Assembly: GCF_040681875.1 (NCBI RefSeq)
Contig: NZ_JBFAZP010000008.1
Span: 558,001 to 622,000 of the forward strand
Direction of reading: 5' to 3'
DNA length: 64,000 bases
Source: Longispora sp040681875
GTDB lineage: Bacteria > Actinomycetota > Actinomycetes > Mycobacteriales > Micromonosporaceae
A program made the position numbers and the translations under genes. The notes under the pieces are model-generated. The model was not told the DNA's origin, ran no database searches, and saw only the letters and a program-made list of their open reading frames with translations. This document shows, piece after piece, positions 1-8,370 of this stretch. How positions within the stretch are numbered: position 1 is the stretch's first letter; each line of letters starts with the position of its first letter.

Positions 1-3000
1 GGCAGGCGACCCTGTTCGCGGCCACCGTGTCGGGGGCGGTGCTGCTGGAGGGCGCGGAGCTGTCGTACCCGGAAGGGGTGGTGCTCGACGCCACGCATCT
101 GGGGGTGGGCAGCACGCTCGGGTGCGGCCCGGCCCGGTACACGATCAGCTGCTCGGTCTGGTCACCCGAAAGATTCGCAGCAGCCGGTGTCGCGGACCGC
201 CGGTGCGACGAGGCGCCCTGTCCGGGGCACGACGTCCTGGTGCCGTTCCGGGCCGACGGCGGCCTGCGGCTCGCGGACGCCCGGGTCGGCGGCTCGGTCT
301 ACCTGGACGCCGCCGACCTGCGCTCCGGCACCGACGGGCTGGCCGTGAACGCCGAACGCCTCAGCGTCGAGGGCGCGCTGATCTGCCGGCCGTTCGGCCC
401 CGACCTGCGGCCCCGGATCCGGGGCACCCTGTTCCTGCGCAACGCCCGGCTCAGCGCGCTCAGCGTCGACGGCGCGCTCCTGGAGGCCCCCGAACCGGGC
501 GCGGTGGCCCTGGACGCGGGCGAGATCACCATCGGCCAGTCGCTGTCCGGGGTGGTGCTCGACGGGCTGCCGCTGGAGGTGCGCGGCCAGCTCCAGCTGC
601 CCGGCGCGCGGGTCGGCGGCTCGATCGCCCTCGACGGCGCGCAGCTGCTCAACCCCGGCGGCGTGTCCCTGTTCGCCGAGCGGATGGTCGTGGAGGGGCA
701 CGTGTTCCTCCGGGCGTACGTCCCCGACGAGGACGAGGTGGAGTACTTCCGCTCCGCCGGCGCGATCCTGATGTACGGCGCGCAGATCAACGGCGCGCTG
801 CACCTGAACGGCGCGATCCTCGACAACCCCGGCGGCGTGACCCTGGACGGTTCCAACCTCACGGTCGGCAACGCGGTGATCTGCCACTGGGGCGGGGCGC
901 TGATCCACCGCGACGACTCGCTGCGGGCCACCCTGCACTCGCGCGGCCGGATCGACCTGAGCCGGGCCACGGTCAGCGGCGACGTGGTGTTCGACGGCGC
1001 GTACCTGGAGGGCTGCCCGCTCTGGGAGTCCCACGTTGCCCTCGACGCCACGAACACCACGATCGGCGGCAACCTGTCCTTCCAGAGTGGACTCGACGGG
1101 ACGGTGCCCATCCCCTTCGAGACGGTCGGCCTGCTGGCTCTCGCCGACGCCCGGGTCGGCGGCTCCCTGACCCTGGCGGGCGCGCTGTTGACCAGCCCCG
1201 GCGGCCGGACCCTGGACGCCGAGCGGGCCGTGGTCACCGGCGCCCTGTCGGCCCTGCCGGTGGGGGAGCTGCGGTTCCGCTCGCACGGCGAGTTCACGCT
1301 GTCCGGGGCGACGGTCAGCGGCGCGGTCGACCTGTCGTACGCGGAGCTGCTGGCCGCCGACCGGGTCGACCCGGCCCCGGAGGTCCCCGAGGGCGTGGTC
1401 CGCGAGTCCACCGGCTTCGCGCTCCGGGCCGACGGCCTGCGCGCCGACGCGGACGTGATCCTGGCCGGCGGGCCCGACGAGCCGTTCGAGGCCCGGGGCG
1501 CGGTCAGCCTGTCCGGGGCCCGGATCGGCGGGAACCTGCTGCTCAGCGGCGCGGTCCTCGACGACCCGGACGGCATCGCCCTCGACGCCACGAACATCAC
1601 GGTGGCCCGCAACGTGGACGGCACCGGCTGGGCGGGCGCGAAGCTGCGGGTCACCGGCCCGGTGAAGATGTACGGCGGCCTGATCCAGGGCAACCTGATC
1701 CTCAGCGGCGCGGAGCTGCGCAACGCCTCCCGGCTGGCGGCGTTCGGCGGCGACCGGCTCACCGTCGAGCAGAGCCTGTTCGCCCACGGCCTGGTGTGCG
1801 TGCTGGAGAACCCGGTCGATCCCGGCGGCGCCGAACCCGGGGCGCCCAGCTCCGGCGAGGGCGCGTTCCGGCTGCACAGCGCCACGGTCCGGCACAACGC
1901 GGAGCTGATCGGGGCGCACTTCGAGGCGGCGTTCGGCCCGGCCGCGCTGCTGGACAACCTGGGCGTGGACGGCGACCTGTTCCTCACCGGCGGCTGGGTG
2001 GCCGGCACGTTCCTGCCCCTGACCTGCGTCGGCACGCTGCGGCTGGGCGGTGCGACGGTCCGCGGCGGCCTGAACCTGAGCGCCGGCTCCCTGACCAGCG
2101 CCGACGGCCCGGCCCTCGCGGCGGACAACCTCACCGTCGGCCGCGACCTGTACTGCGGCCCCTGGCTCGGCGCCGGCCTGACGGTCACGAACGGCGCGTC
2201 CCTGGTCGGCGCGACCGTCACCGGCACCCTGAGCCTCGACGCCGCGGTCGTCACCGCCGAGGGCACCGCCCTGGACGCGGCGAACCTGACCGTCGGCGGC
2301 GACCTGCGGGCCCGGCACCCGTTCACCGTGGACGGGGAGGTGTTCCTGTCCGGCGCGGTGGTCGGCAAGACCCTGGACCTGTCCGGGGCCACCCTGCGCA
2401 ACCGGGACGCGGTGGCGTTCAGCGGGCAGTACCTGACGATCGCCGGGGACCTGCTCTGCACCGCGCGCCCCGCCGAGCGGGTCACCGACGACGGCACCGT
2501 GGAGCTGCGCCTGGAACGGTTCACCGCCGAGGGCACGATCCGGCTCGACGGCGCGCGGGTGGTGGGCACGGTCGACTTCGGGGACGCGGCGCTGTCGGGC
2601 GGCGAGTCCCGGCAGTGGCGCGACGTACCCGTCCTGCTCGACTGCGCCCGCCTGGAGGCCCGCACCCTGCGCCTGCGCCCGCACGCGGCGGTGGGCGGCT
2701 GCGTGGACCTGATCGGCGCGCGGATCGGCGACCTGGAGTGCCGCAAGGCCGGCGACGAGGTGCCGCTCCGTCTCGACGGCCTCACCTACGACCGGCTGTC
2801 CCCGGCCGACCTGCACCCCCGGCTGCGCGGCCGGTGGCTCCGCGACGCCGAGGGCGTGTACGCGGCCCAGCCCTACGAGCAGCTCGCCGCCGTCTACCGC
2901 CGGCTCGGCCACCCGCGCTGGGCCCGGCTCACCCTGCTCCGCAAGCACCGTGAGCTGTGGAAACGCGACTGGCGCCACCCGCGTCGGTTCGCCGTCCAGC

Positions 3001-3323
3001 TCTGGCGGGGCCTGCAGGACCTCCTGATCGGGTACGGCTACGCGCCCGGCCGCGCCGTCCTGTGGCTGATCGGCGCGTTCGCCGCGGGCACGGCCTACTT
3101 CTCCGCGCACCCGCCGCAGCCGGTGGCCGAGCACCACCAGGCGGTCCTGCGCCCGTGGCTGTACGCCCTGGACGCGCTGCTGCCGACCTCACCGTTCGGG
3201 CATCAGGTGCAGTTCCGGCCGCACGGGTCGGGGTTCTGGGTGTGGTTCTCGCTGTCGGTCCTGGGCTGGCTCCTCGCGTTCGCGGTCCTGCCGGCGATCA
3301 CCCGCTCGATCAGCCGGGAGTAG
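1..3323 (+). CDS. Giant beta-helical repeat protein with C-terminal membrane anchor (5' end outside window)
   Basis: The reading frame is open from the first bases of the window, and its upstream residues already match the repeat (an ATVSGAVLLEGAEL unit), so the true start lies outside and the GTG at 27 is not the start. About 900 residues are built of degenerate repeats of the type GxVxLxGAxLxxPxGxALxAxxLxVxGxL, with hydrophobic residues at regular spacing, which suggests a right-handed beta-helix. Near the end comes a charged helical stretch (YEQLAAVYRRLGHPRWARLTL), then two membrane segments around residues 1010-1030 and 1065-1090 of the visible part. Similar actinobacterial proteins are often labelled membrane-associated oxidoreductase, but I see no cofactor motif to support an enzymatic role. 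The last 14 bases overlap the convergent DUF817 gene. Confidence 0.75.
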   Translation, partial: QATLFAATVSGAVLLEGAELSYPEGVVLDATHLGVGSTLGCGPARYTISCSVWSPERFAAAGVADRRCDEAPCPGHDVLVPFRADGGLRLADARVGGSVYLDAADLRSGTDGLAVNAERLSVEGALICRPFGPDLRPRIRGTLFLRNARLSALSVDGALLEAPEPGAVALDAGEITIGQSLSGVVLDGLPLEVRGQLQLPGARVGGSIALDGAQLLNPGGVSLFAERMVVEGHVFLRAYVPDEDEVEYFRSAGAILMYGAQINGALHLNGAILDNPGGVTLDGSNLTVGNAVICHWGGALIHRDDSLRATLHSRGRIDLSRATVSGDVVFDGAYLEGCPLWESHVALDATNTTIGGNLSFQSGLDGTVPIPFETVGLLALADARVGGSLTLAGALLTSPGGRTLDAERAVVTGALSALPVGELRFRSHGEFTLSGATVSGAVDLSYAELLAADRVDPAPEVPEGVVRESTGFALRADGLRADADVILAGGPDEPFEARGAVSLSGARIGGNLLLSGAVLDDPDGIALDATNITVARNVDGTGWAGAKLRVTGPVKMYGGLIQGNLILSGAELRNASRLAAFGGDRLTVEQSLFAHGLVCVLENPVDPGGAEPGAPSSGEGAFRLHSATVRHNAELIGAHFEAAFGPAALLDNLGVDGDLFLTGGWVAGTFLPLTCVGTLRLGGATVRGGLNLSAGSLTSADGPALAADNLTVGRDLYCGPWLGAGLTVTNGASLVGATVTGTLSLDAAVVTAEGTALDAANLTVGGDLRARHPFTVDGEVFLSGAVVGKTLDLSGATLRNRDAVAFSGQYLTIAGDLLCTARPAERVTDDGTVELRLERFTAEGTIRLDGARVVGTVDFGDAALSGGESRQWRDVPVLLDCARLEARTLRLRPHAAVGGCVDLIGARIGDLECRKAGDEVPLRLDGLTYDRLSPADLHPRLRGRWLRDAEGVYAAQPYEQLAAVYRRLGHPRWARLTLLRKHRELWKRDWRHPRRFAVQLWRGLQDLLIGYGYAPGRAVLWLIGAFAAGTAYFSAHPPQPVAEHHQAVLRPWLYALDALLPTSPFGHQVQFRPHGSGFWVWFSLSVLGWLLAFAVLPAITRSISRE

Positions 3324-4125
3324 GCGGCCCCGGCGGCCCCGGCCCGGCGGCCCCCGACCCGCCGGCCCCGGGGCGGTGGCGCACGGCCGCGACCAGCACG
3401 AAGCTCACGACCACGAGCAGCGACCACGCCCCGAACTTCGCCGCGTGCACCGGCTGCCACCCGCCCGCCTGGTGCGGGTACCGCCACGCCCCGAGGTAGG
3501 TGGCGGCGTTCTCCGCGAGCCACAGGAAGAACCCGATCAGCGCGAACGACACGGCCAGCGGCATCCGGTACCGCGCCCGGCGGACCCGGAACGACACCCA
3601 GGTCCGCCGGCACGCCCAGACCAGGGCCAGGGCCAGCGGCCACCGCAGGTCGGGCAGCCGGTGGTGGGTGAAGAAGTTCGCGTACACCGCGACGGCCAGG
3701 GCGGTCACCGGCACCGGGCGGTACCCGGACAGCTCCAGGTCGAACCGGCGCCAGGCGTGCAGGATGTAGCTGCCGACGGCGGCGTACATGAAGCCGCTGT
3801 ACAGGGGCACGTCGAACAGCTTCGTGTGGCCGTGGCCGGGGTAGGACCACGAGCCCATCCGGACCTTGTAGACCTCCAGCGCGAACCCGACCAGGTGGAA
3901 CACCCCGATCACGGCCACCTCGCGGGTCGTCTCCACCCCGGTCGCCCACAGCACCCCGGTGAGCAGCAGGCACCCGACGAGTACCGCGTCGTAGGGGGCG
4001 AGCGGCAGCGCCACCAGCCGGGACAGCGCCAGGCAGCCGAACACCCCGACGGCGAACACGCAGCTCAGCGCCTCCTGCCAGCCGAACGCCAGCAGTTGGC
4101 CGATCCCGTGCCGCCACCGCCCCAT
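3310..4125 (-). CDS. DUF817 family integral membrane protein
   Basis: The 271-residue product is almost entirely hydrophobic, with roughly eight membrane segments, and has DUF817-like sequence including a Trp/Tyr/Pro-rich stretch (MGSWSYPGHGHTKLFDVPLY), a conserved NFFTHH pair of histidines and a late WLAENAATYLGAWRYP segment. The biochemical role of the family is unknown; Bacillus YoaT is a member. The start is supported by a TAGCCT hexamer 7 bases upstream of the ATG and no ribosome binding site, which indicates a leaderless message. The 3' end overlaps the convergent repeat-protein gene by 14 bases. The C-terminal tail is rich in Gly, Pro and Ala and probably disordered. Confidence 0.7.
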   Translation of the reverse strand: MGRWRHGIGQLLAFGWQEALSCVFAVGVFGCLALSRLVALPLAPYDAVLVGCLLLTGVLWATGVETTREVAVIGVFHLVGFALEVYKVRMGSWSYPGHGHTKLFDVPLYSGFMYAAVGSYILHAWRRFDLELSGYRPVPVTALAVAVYANFFTHHRLPDLRWPLALALVWACRRTWVSFRVRRARYRMPLAVSFALIGFFLWLAENAATYLGAWRYPHQAGGWQPVHAAKFGAWSLLVVVSFVLVAAVRHRPGAGGSGAAGPGPPGPPTPG

Positions 4126-4132
4126 GGCCGTG

Positions 4133-4138
4133 AGGCTA
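4133..4138 (-). promoter_or_regulatory. Leaderless -10 hexamer of DUF817 gene
   Basis: TAGCCT on the minus strand lies 7 bases before the ATG. No Shine-Dalgarno sequence is visible, so transcription probably starts at or next to the start codon. Confidence 0.5.
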
Positions 4139-4213
4139 CGAGCCCGGGGTGCGGACCGGGCGGGTGAGCCGTGAAGATTCCGCGACGGGCGACCGGCCGG
4201 CCCGCGACGTGGC

Positions 4214-5695
4214 CTAGTCCAGCGCCCGGTAGTTCACACCCTCCGCCTCGTACCGCAGCACCTGCGTCGCCAGCCGCTCCCGGAACCCGGCGACGTCCCC
4301 CGCCGTGCCCCACGCCACCTCGGCCACCGCCGCCAACCGTGGCAGCAGGTTGTACTCCGCCCGCGCCGCGTTCGGCAGGTACTCCGTCCACAGGTTCCCC
4401 TGCACGCCGAGCACCCCGTCCCCGGGCCGGTAGCCGTACACCTTGTCCAGGGGCAGCGGGCCGGTGATGGACAGCGGCTCGCCGGGGGCCAGGGACTCGG
4501 CGTGGTCCAGGTAGAGGTGGCTCTGCGGGGTCGCGATCACCGGGTGCCCGGCCGCGAGCGCCTCGTCGACCCGCTCCGGCCCGCGCCAGGCCATCACGAC
4601 CGCGTCGGCCGGCGCGCCCGCCCCGACCAGCTCGTCCCACACGATGACCTTGCGGCCCCGGGTGGCCAGGTGGTCGGCGAGCTGCCGGATCCACCACCCC
4701 AACAAGCCTTCGGGGGTACCGATCCCCAGCTCCGCCATCAGCGCCCGCGCGCCCGGGTTCTCCGACCACTCCCGGGGCGGCACCTCGTCCCCGCCGAGGT
4801 GGATGTACTCGCTGGGGAACACGTCGATCAGCTCGTCGAGTACCCCGCACATGAACTCGACCGTGGACCGCTCGACATTGAGGACGTGTTCGCTGATCCC
4901 GAACCGGTTCATCACCTCGTGCTGGACGTCGGGCCGGTTGCCCAATTCCGGGTACGCCGCGATGGCCGCCTGGGTGTGCCCCGGCAGGTCGATCTCGGGC
5001 ACCACGGTCACCCCGAGCCGCGCCGCGTACGCCACGAGCCCGCGCAGTTCGTCCTGGGTGTAGTACCCGCCGTGCGGGGTGTGGTCGGACAGGTTGTCGA
5101 GGGTGTGCCCGATGGGGGAGGAGCTGCGGTACGCCCCGACGGAGGTCAGCCGGGGGTAGCGCCGCACGTCGAACCGCCAGCCCTGGTCCTCGGTGAGGTG
5201 CAGGTGGAACCGGTTGAGCTTGTGCGCGGCGAGCAGGTCGGCGAACTCGTACAGGAACGACACCGGGTGGTGCCAGCGGCCGACGTCGAGCATGCCGCCG
5301 CGCCAGGCGTGCGCGGGCCGGTCGGTGGTCCGGCCGCACGGCACGGACCAGTCGGCCTCGACCGGGGTCGGCGAGTACACCGACGGCGGCAGCAGCTGGC
5401 GCAGGGTCTGCACGGCCCAGCGGAGCCCGGCGGCGGTGCCGGCGGTGGCCACGACGCGGTCCCCGGTGACCTCCAGGGTGTAGCCCTCCGGGCCGAGGTC
5501 CCCGTCGGCGAGCAGCAGGGAGATCACCCCGGGGCCCGGTTCCGTGGCGGCCAGAGCCAGGCCCGTGGCCGGGGTGAGCAGTGCCCGGAGCAGGTCGGCG
5601 ACCTCCGGCGCGTCGGGCGCGTGCACACCGGTGTCGGCCGTGAGCGGGAACCGCCCGGGGCGGGGCTCGTGCGACGTGGGCTGCGGGATCAGCAT
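4214..5695 (-). CDS. Beta-N-acetylhexosaminidase, glycoside hydrolase family 20
   Basis: This 493-residue protein should remove terminal N-acetylglucosamine or N-acetylgalactosamine from chitin- or peptidoglycan-derived sugars. An N-terminal GH20b-like alpha/beta domain (about residues 1-125) is followed by the TIM barrel, opening with WRGGMLDVGRWHH and NRFHLHLTEDQGWR. The hallmark HLGGDE motif is at 299-304, giving Asp303 and Glu304 as the catalytic pair of substrate-assisted hydrolysis; a late WDE (in VIVWDELVG) and WTEYL fit the active-site tryptophans. There is no signal peptide, so it is probably cytoplasmic and acts on imported oligosaccharides. The start has a good ribosome binding site (AAGGAG, 8 bases upstream). 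An imperfect palindrome between promoter and start suggests repression by a sugar-responsive regulator. Confidence 0.9.
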   Translation of the reverse strand: MLIPQPTSHEPRPGRFPLTADTGVHAPDAPEVADLLRALLTPATGLALAATEPGPGVISLLLADGDLGPEGYTLEVTGDRVVATAGTAAGLRWAVQTLRQLLPPSVYSPTPVEADWSVPCGRTTDRPAHAWRGGMLDVGRWHHPVSFLYEFADLLAAHKLNRFHLHLTEDQGWRFDVRRYPRLTSVGAYRSSSPIGHTLDNLSDHTPHGGYYTQDELRGLVAYAARLGVTVVPEIDLPGHTQAAIAAYPELGNRPDVQHEVMNRFGISEHVLNVERSTVEFMCGVLDELIDVFPSEYIHLGGDEVPPREWSENPGARALMAELGIGTPEGLLGWWIRQLADHLATRGRKVIVWDELVGAGAPADAVVMAWRGPERVDEALAAGHPVIATPQSHLYLDHAESLAPGEPLSITGPLPLDKVYGYRPGDGVLGVQGNLWTEYLPNAARAEYNLLPRLAAVAEVAWGTAGDVAGFRERLATQVLRYEAEGVNYRALD

Positions 5696-5706
5696 GCCGG
5701 CTCCTT

Positions 5707-5725
5707 ATTGCAAGGTTCCTTCAAT
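5707..5725 (-). promoter_or_regulatory. Imperfect palindrome just upstream of the GH20 ribosome binding site
   Basis: ATTGcAAGG-TT-CCTTCAAT is an inverted repeat with one bulged base, directly next to the AAGGAG ribosome binding site. It is AT-rich against its surroundings. A repressor operator (for instance ROK or GntR type) is an inference from position and symmetry. Confidence 0.35.
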
Positions 5726-5831
5726 ATTGCGCGAGAGTACCCCGCCGACCGGCTCCGGCCCAGCCTGGCCGGGTGCCAGGTCCCGGAGTCGGCACGGAAC
5801 GGGGCCGCCGACCCCGGCGGGGCGGGCCCGG

Positions 5832-6440
5832 CTACAACCCGAGCTTGGCCACCCGCAGCGCCCGCACCGACTCCTCGGGTCCGTCGTAGGCCACCTGCGC
5901 GACCCGCTGCCGCCCGAAGCAGAACAGCGCCAGCTCGCTCGGCGGCCCGGTCACCGTCACCGTGGGTGAGGTCCCCGCTGTCCGCTCGCCGACACCGGGC
6001 GCCACGAGCCGCACCGACTCGTTACCCAGGAGGAGGCGCAGGGCGCGCAGTCGGCCCCAGACCGCGTGCTCGAAACCCTCGGTCAGGTCGCGCGGCTCGA
6101 ACCCCGACGTGGCGCGCCGGACGTCCTCGTGGTGCACGAGGTACTCGATCAGGTTGATGGTCTCGTCGAGCGGGGCGATCCACCACGGCCGGTGCCGCAC
6201 CAGCTCCACGATCTCGGGATACGTCTTCCGGTCCCGCAGCGACGCGGCCACCTTGTCGGTCCAGCCGGCGAACGCGGGGATCCACACGCCGAGCCCCGCG
6301 TCGGGCCGCCGCTCCCGGAGCACGAGGTGCGCGGCGAGGTCGGCGGTCACCCAGTCGCCACACAGCGTGGGGGCGTCCGGGCCGACCTCCAGGAGCAGGT
6401 CGGCGAGCAGGTGCCTTTCACGGAGCGCGTAGGAGGTCAT
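5832..6440 (-). CDS. TIGR03085 family metal-binding protein (DinB/MDMPI fold)
   Basis: The 202-residue product begins with the LCGDWVTADLAAHLVLRERR stretch typical of the maleylpyruvate isomerase N-terminal/DinB-like four-helix fold, where histidines on the bundle bind a divalent metal; His74-type candidates are in DLAAHL and EYLVHHEDVRRA. Members are small thiol (mycothiol)-linked or uncharacterised actinobacterial proteins; the TIGR03085 subgroup has no proven reaction. A C-terminal beta-rich domain resembles the SCP2-like tail of this group. The ATG is preceded by TACGCT with a 6-base spacer and no ribosome binding site, so the message is probably leaderless. It diverges from the ABC exporter operon. 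Confidence 0.75.
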   Translation of the reverse strand: MTSYALRERHLLADLLLEVGPDAPTLCGDWVTADLAAHLVLRERRPDAGLGVWIPAFAGWTDKVAASLRDRKTYPEIVELVRHRPWWIAPLDETINLIEYLVHHEDVRRATSGFEPRDLTEGFEHAVWGRLRALRLLLGNESVRLVAPGVGERTAGTSPTVTVTGPPSELALFCFGRQRVAQVAYDGPEESVRALRVAKLGL

Positions 6441-6446
6441 TCCGGA

Positions 6447-6452
6447 AGCGTA
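6447..6452 (-). promoter_or_regulatory. Leaderless -10 hexamer of TIGR03085 gene
   Basis: TACGCT on the minus strand, 6 bases before the ATG. A palindrome GATCTAGATC (6470-6479) lies further upstream in this divergent promoter region and could be an operator for either side. Confidence 0.5.
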
Positions 6453-6549
6453 ACCGCGTAACGGACAGTGATCTAGATCGCATTCGAGATGCGTTCGTCA
6501 CGTGGAACAGCTAGAACTTGTAAGGACCAAGAACGGAAGTTGAGCTGAC

Positions 6550-8370
6550 ATGGACAATGGTGTTCTGGGCCGCGGAATGCGGGTGCTGGGCCAGGCCATC
6601 CGTGACGAACCAGGTCGGTTCGCGATCGCGGTGGCCGGTAGTTGTGTGTTCGGACTGGCGACGGTGGCCAGCGCGTACGTGGTCGGCCGGGTGATCGGCG
6701 ACATCGTCGTCCCCGCGTTCGACTCCGGGCACGTGGCCGGCGGTTCGCTGGCCCTGGGCGCGGGCGCGATCTTCGCGGTGTCCCTGGTCAAGGTGCTCGG
6801 CATCCTGGGCCGGCGGCTCGGGGCGGGCGCGATGCAGTTCCACCTCCAGGCGACGTACCGGCGCCGGGTCACCAGCCGTTACCTCCAGCTCCCCCTCGCG
6901 TGGCACTCCAAGCACCCGACCGGCACCCTGCTGTCCAACGCGAACGCCGACGTGGACGCGGCCTGGTCGCCGATCGCGCCGTTCCCGATGGCCGTCGGCA
7001 CCCTGGTCATGCTGGTCGGCGCGGTCGCGTCCCTGTTCGCCGTGGACTGGGTCCTGGCGCTGGTCAGCCTCGTGGTCTTCCCCGCCGTGTTCTCGCTCAA
7101 CGTCATCTACTCGCGGAAGATGTCCCCGAACATCACCCGGGCCCAGCAGCTGCGCTCCGAGGTCAGCGAGATCGCCCACGAGAGTTTCGACGGCGCGCTG
7201 GTCGTCAAGACCATGGGCCGCGAGGAGGCCGAGACCGTCCGGTTCGAGCAGCGGGCCAACGAGCTGCGCGACGCGATGGTGAAGGTCGGCCGGATCCGGG
7301 GCGCGTTCGACCCCGCGATGGACGCGCTGCCCCAGCTCGGCACGCTCGCGGTGCTGGTCGTGGGCGCGTGGCGGCTGTCGGCCGGCGCGGTCACGGTCGC
7401 CGACGTGGTGGCCGTGGCGTTCCTGTTCACGATCCTGGCGTTCCCGGTCCGCGCGATCGGCTGGGTGCTCGGCGAGCTGCCGCGCAGCGTCGCCGGCTGG
7501 GACCGGTTGCAGCACGTGATCACCGCGAAGGGCGACATGACGTACGGGGCGACGACCGTCCGCGGCTCCGGCCCCGCCGTCCTCGACTTCGCCAACGTCG
7601 ACTTCTCCTACGACGACACCCAGGTCCTCACCGACGTGTCGTTCACGGTCCCCGCCGGCAGGACCGTGGCCCTCGTCGGCCCGACCGGCGCCGGCAAGTC
7701 CACGATCGCCTCCCTGGCCGCGCGCCTGGTCGACCCGGGTTCCGGCCGGGTCAGCATCGACGGCGTGGACGCCCGCAACCTGAGCGGCGCGGCGCTGGCC
7801 TCGACCGTGGGCCTGGTCCCGCAGCTGCCGTTCGTGTTCGACGACTCGATCCGGGGCAACATCACGCTCGGCCGCGAGGGCGTGGACGACGACGCCGTGT
7901 GGGCCGCGCTGGACCTGGCCCAGGCGGCCGGGTTCGTCGGCAAGCTCGACGAGGGCCTGGACACGAGGGTGGGCGAGCGCGGCACCAGCCTGTCCGGCGG
8001 CCAGCGCCAGCGGCTCACCCTGTCCCGGGCCCTGGCCGGCGGCCCCCGGCTGCTGGTCCTGGACGACGCGACCAGCGCGGTCGACCCCCGGGTCGAGGCG
8101 GCGGTCCTCGCCGGGGTGCGCGGCTCCTCGGCGTCGGTGCTGGTCGTGGCGTACCGGCGGGCCACCATCGCGCTCGCCGACCAGGTCGTCTACGTCGAAC
8201 AGGGCCGGGTGGTCGCGACGGGTACCCATGAGGAGCTCCTCGCGAAGGTGCCCGGCTACATCGACCTGGTGACGGCGTACGAGCAGCAGGAGGCGCGCCG
8301 GGTGGAGGCGCTCGCCGAGGACCTGACCGACCCGGACGACATCGCGGAGAAAGAGCTGGAGGACGCGTGA
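6550..8370 (+). CDS. ABC exporter half-transporter, degenerate ATP-site subunit
   Basis: The 606-residue protein has an N-terminal six-helix ABC exporter membrane domain (about 20-310) and a C-terminal ATPase domain. Walker A is GPTGAGKST, the signature LSGGQRQRLTLSRAL is canonical, but the catalytic glutamate after Walker B is replaced by aspartate (LLVLDDATSAVD) and the switch histidine by tyrosine (VVAYRRAT). It is translationally coupled (GTGA overlap) to a second half-transporter with the complementary defect, so the two should form a heterodimer like BmrCD or TM287/288. Substrate is unknown; such pumps export lipids, peptides or drugs. The ATG is preceded by GGAAG about 10 bases upstream. 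Confidence 0.85.
   Translation: MDNGVLGRGMRVLGQAIRDEPGRFAIAVAGSCVFGLATVASAYVVGRVIGDIVVPAFDSGHVAGGSLALGAGAIFAVSLVKVLGILGRRLGAGAMQFHLQATYRRRVTSRYLQLPLAWHSKHPTGTLLSNANADVDAAWSPIAPFPMAVGTLVMLVGAVASLFAVDWVLALVSLVVFPAVFSLNVIYSRKMSPNITRAQQLRSEVSEIAHESFDGALVVKTMGREEAETVRFEQRANELRDAMVKVGRIRGAFDPAMDALPQLGTLAVLVVGAWRLSAGAVTVADVVAVAFLFTILAFPVRAIGWVLGELPRSVAGWDRLQHVITAKGDMTYGATTVRGSGPAVLDFANVDFSYDDTQVLTDVSFTVPAGRTVALVGPTGAGKSTIASLAARLVDPGSGRVSIDGVDARNLSGAALASTVGLVPQLPFVFDDSIRGNITLGREGVDDDAVWAALDLAQAAGFVGKLDEGLDTRVGERGTSLSGGQRQRLTLSRALAGGPRLLVLDDATSAVDPRVEAAVLAGVRGSSASVLVVAYRRATIALADQVVYVEQGRVVATGTHEELLAKVPGYIDLVTAYEQQEARRVEALAEDLTDPDDIAEKELEDA

Noticed and set aside
162..3137. Very long minus-strand open frame opposite the repeat protein
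   Set aside because: High GC leaves all frames open; the translation is rich in Arg, Gly, Ala, Asp without family motifs, while the plus strand shows a coherent repeat.
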